The notes under the pieces are model-generated. The model was given only the letters and a program-made list of their open reading frames with translations. It did no database searches and was not told the DNA's origin. Made by a program: the position numbers and the translations under genes. 33,558 bases of DNA from an uncultured Clostridia bacterium (lineage in GTDB: Bacteria > Bacillota > Clostridia > Christensenellales > UBA1750). Positions within the stretch are counted from its first letter, which is position 1; the number at the start of each line of letters is the position of its first letter. Shown piece after piece: positions 33,101 through 33,558 of the stretch. The stretch covers positions 1 through 33,558 of the forward strand of contig CAJFMX010000025.1 in assembly GCA_904393115.1 (NCBI GenBank), written 5' to 3'.

Positions 33101-33147
33101 TTGCACGGGATAAGAAGAGGCCGCCGCGGCCGGAATCCATGCCCCTC

Positions 33148-33174
33148 GCATAGAAAAAGGCAGTGCTGTAAAAT
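33148..33174 (+). promoter_or_regulatory. Possible sporulation-type promoter upstream of the SpoVT-like frame
   Basis: GCATA (33148-33152) resembles the -35 of sigma-F/sigma-G promoters, with GTAAAAT about 15 bases later (33168-33174). SpoVT in Bacillus is under sigma-G. The match at the -10 is poor, so this is a weak suggestion. Confidence 0.25.
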
Positions 33175-33216
33175 CTAAGTTTGCGAAAGGAAATGGCGAA
33201 AGAGGAGGCTTGGCTC

Positions 33217-33468
33217 TTGAAAGCAACAGGTATCGTTCGACGCATCGACGAACTCGGCCGCGTGGTCATTCCCAAGGAGATCCGGCGCACGCTGCGAATC
33301 CGCGAGGGCGACCCGCTCCATATATCATGGTCAGCGTCGGAACGCTTTGCACAGGGCATGCTCCATCTGGGCGCCCGCCTCTCCGGCCCCCCGCCGACGA
33401 CTAGTTTCCACAGCAAACGCCCCTTCCGCCAAAAAAACCTGAACAGCCCCAGATTGTGGGGACAGTAG
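33217..33468 (+). pseudogene. spoVT: SpoVT/AbrB-like regulator, truncated
   Basis: From a TTG at 33217 the translation starts LKATGIVRRIDELGRVVIPK then EIRRTLRIREGDPLHI. This is nearly identical to the SpoVT DNA-binding swapped-hairpin domain (about 37 residues). After DPLHI, at about 33328, homology stops and the frame runs into unrelated Ser/Pro/Arg-rich sequence, ending at 33468. Full SpoVT has ~178 residues with a C-terminal GAF-like domain, which is missing. The ribosome site GAGGAGG at 33201 favours the TTG; an ATG at 33193 is in frame. An IS3-type end follows within ~110 bases. The fragment may still bind DNA but would lack the regulatory part. Confidence 0.75.
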
Positions 33469-33558
33469 AAAAAGCCCCTGGTAGGAAATATTGAGTTTTA
33501 GTAGGAGAGGCGTCGCGCCAGCGGCGCCTCTCCAGTCTTAAACTGGATGCGCTCGTAA
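33440..33558 (-). mobile_element. End of an IS3-family insertion sequence (partial)
   Basis: The sequence reads TGAACAGCCCC at 33440, a TG-starting terminus with an internal CCCCA...TGGGG dyad, followed by ~50 non-coding bases and then the tail of a minus-strand transposase frame. The element runs out of the window. The exact boundary and target duplication cannot be fixed without the other end. Confidence 0.5.
33498..33558 (-). CDS. IS3-family transposase (OrfB), C-terminal fragment
   Basis: The last 19 codons visible on the minus strand read YERIQFKTGEAPLARRLSY before TAA at 33500-33498. This matches the usual C-terminal end of IS3-family OrfB (NxERIQLKTGxAPL...), which lies next to the right end of the element. 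The remainder is outside the window, so completeness is unknown. Confidence 0.65.
   Translation of the reverse strand, partial: YERIQFKTGEAPLARRLSY

Noticed and set aside
32094..33113. Plus-strand frame opposite the possible regulator at 31929-33035
   Set aside because: Low-complexity translation, no ribosome site, and it overlaps a consensus promoter directed the other way.
1..33558. tRNA, rRNA or CRISPR loci
   Set aside because: I looked for tRNA-like CCA ends and T-loop patterns (GGTTCGA), ribosomal RNA signatures and spaced repeats in the gaps and found none that hold up.

Overview
The window looks like chromosome of a high-GC, probably spore-forming member of the Clostridia. The evidence is an IspH-S1 ribosomal protein fusion, a HutP-family protein, a sodium-pump decarboxylase with separate subunits, an RpiR-type regulator, a SpoVT-like fragment, AGGAGG-type ribosome binding sites and sigma-A-like promoters. 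The genus cannot be fixed from this sequence.

Layout. 1-2977: the end of a biotin-dependent decarboxylase operon (biotin carrier, membrane beta subunit, carboxyltransferase alpha subunit). 3042-3220: a run of perfect GC-rich hairpins. 3285-10198: housekeeping genes on the plus strand (surE, an RpiR-family regulator, an HI0933-type flavoprotein, hutP, cmk, plsC, ispH-rpsA). 10390-12574: a SurA-like membrane protein, a YbaK/ProX-type deacylase (minus strand) and an acetamidase. 12682-16585 (minus): a phosphodiesterase/pyrophosphatase and a GH116-type glucosidase carrying a one-base frameshift in a homopolymer. 16857-20027: a DUF4846 lipoprotein, a PfkB-family sugar kinase and homoserine dehydrogenase. 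20114-21192: visibly AT-richer mobile-element debris, with a serine recombinase tail joined to decayed IS66 pieces. 21313-21834 (minus): a nitroreductase.

22075-31874 is the most notable part: six consecutive plus-strand genes that look like a self-contained Ser/Thr phosphorylation system. They encode a zinc-ribbon/FHA protein, a membrane-anchored PP2C phosphatase, a soluble PP2C phosphatase, a lipoprotein trypsin-like protease whose single membrane span leads to a cytoplasmic FHA domain, and two zinc-ribbon transmembrane kinases. One kinase has a BspA-like LRR plus CAP-like ectodomain. The other has a long repetitive, probably beta-solenoid ectodomain. Writers (kinases), erasers (PP2C), readers (FHA) and four kinds of extracellular domain lie together, and no secretion machinery is visible in the window.

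After the kinases comes a convergent gene for an unrecognised, possibly DNA-binding protein with a consensus promoter (31929-33035, minus). It is followed by a SpoVT-like reading frame that loses homology after about 37 codons, and by the end of an IS3-family element running off the window.
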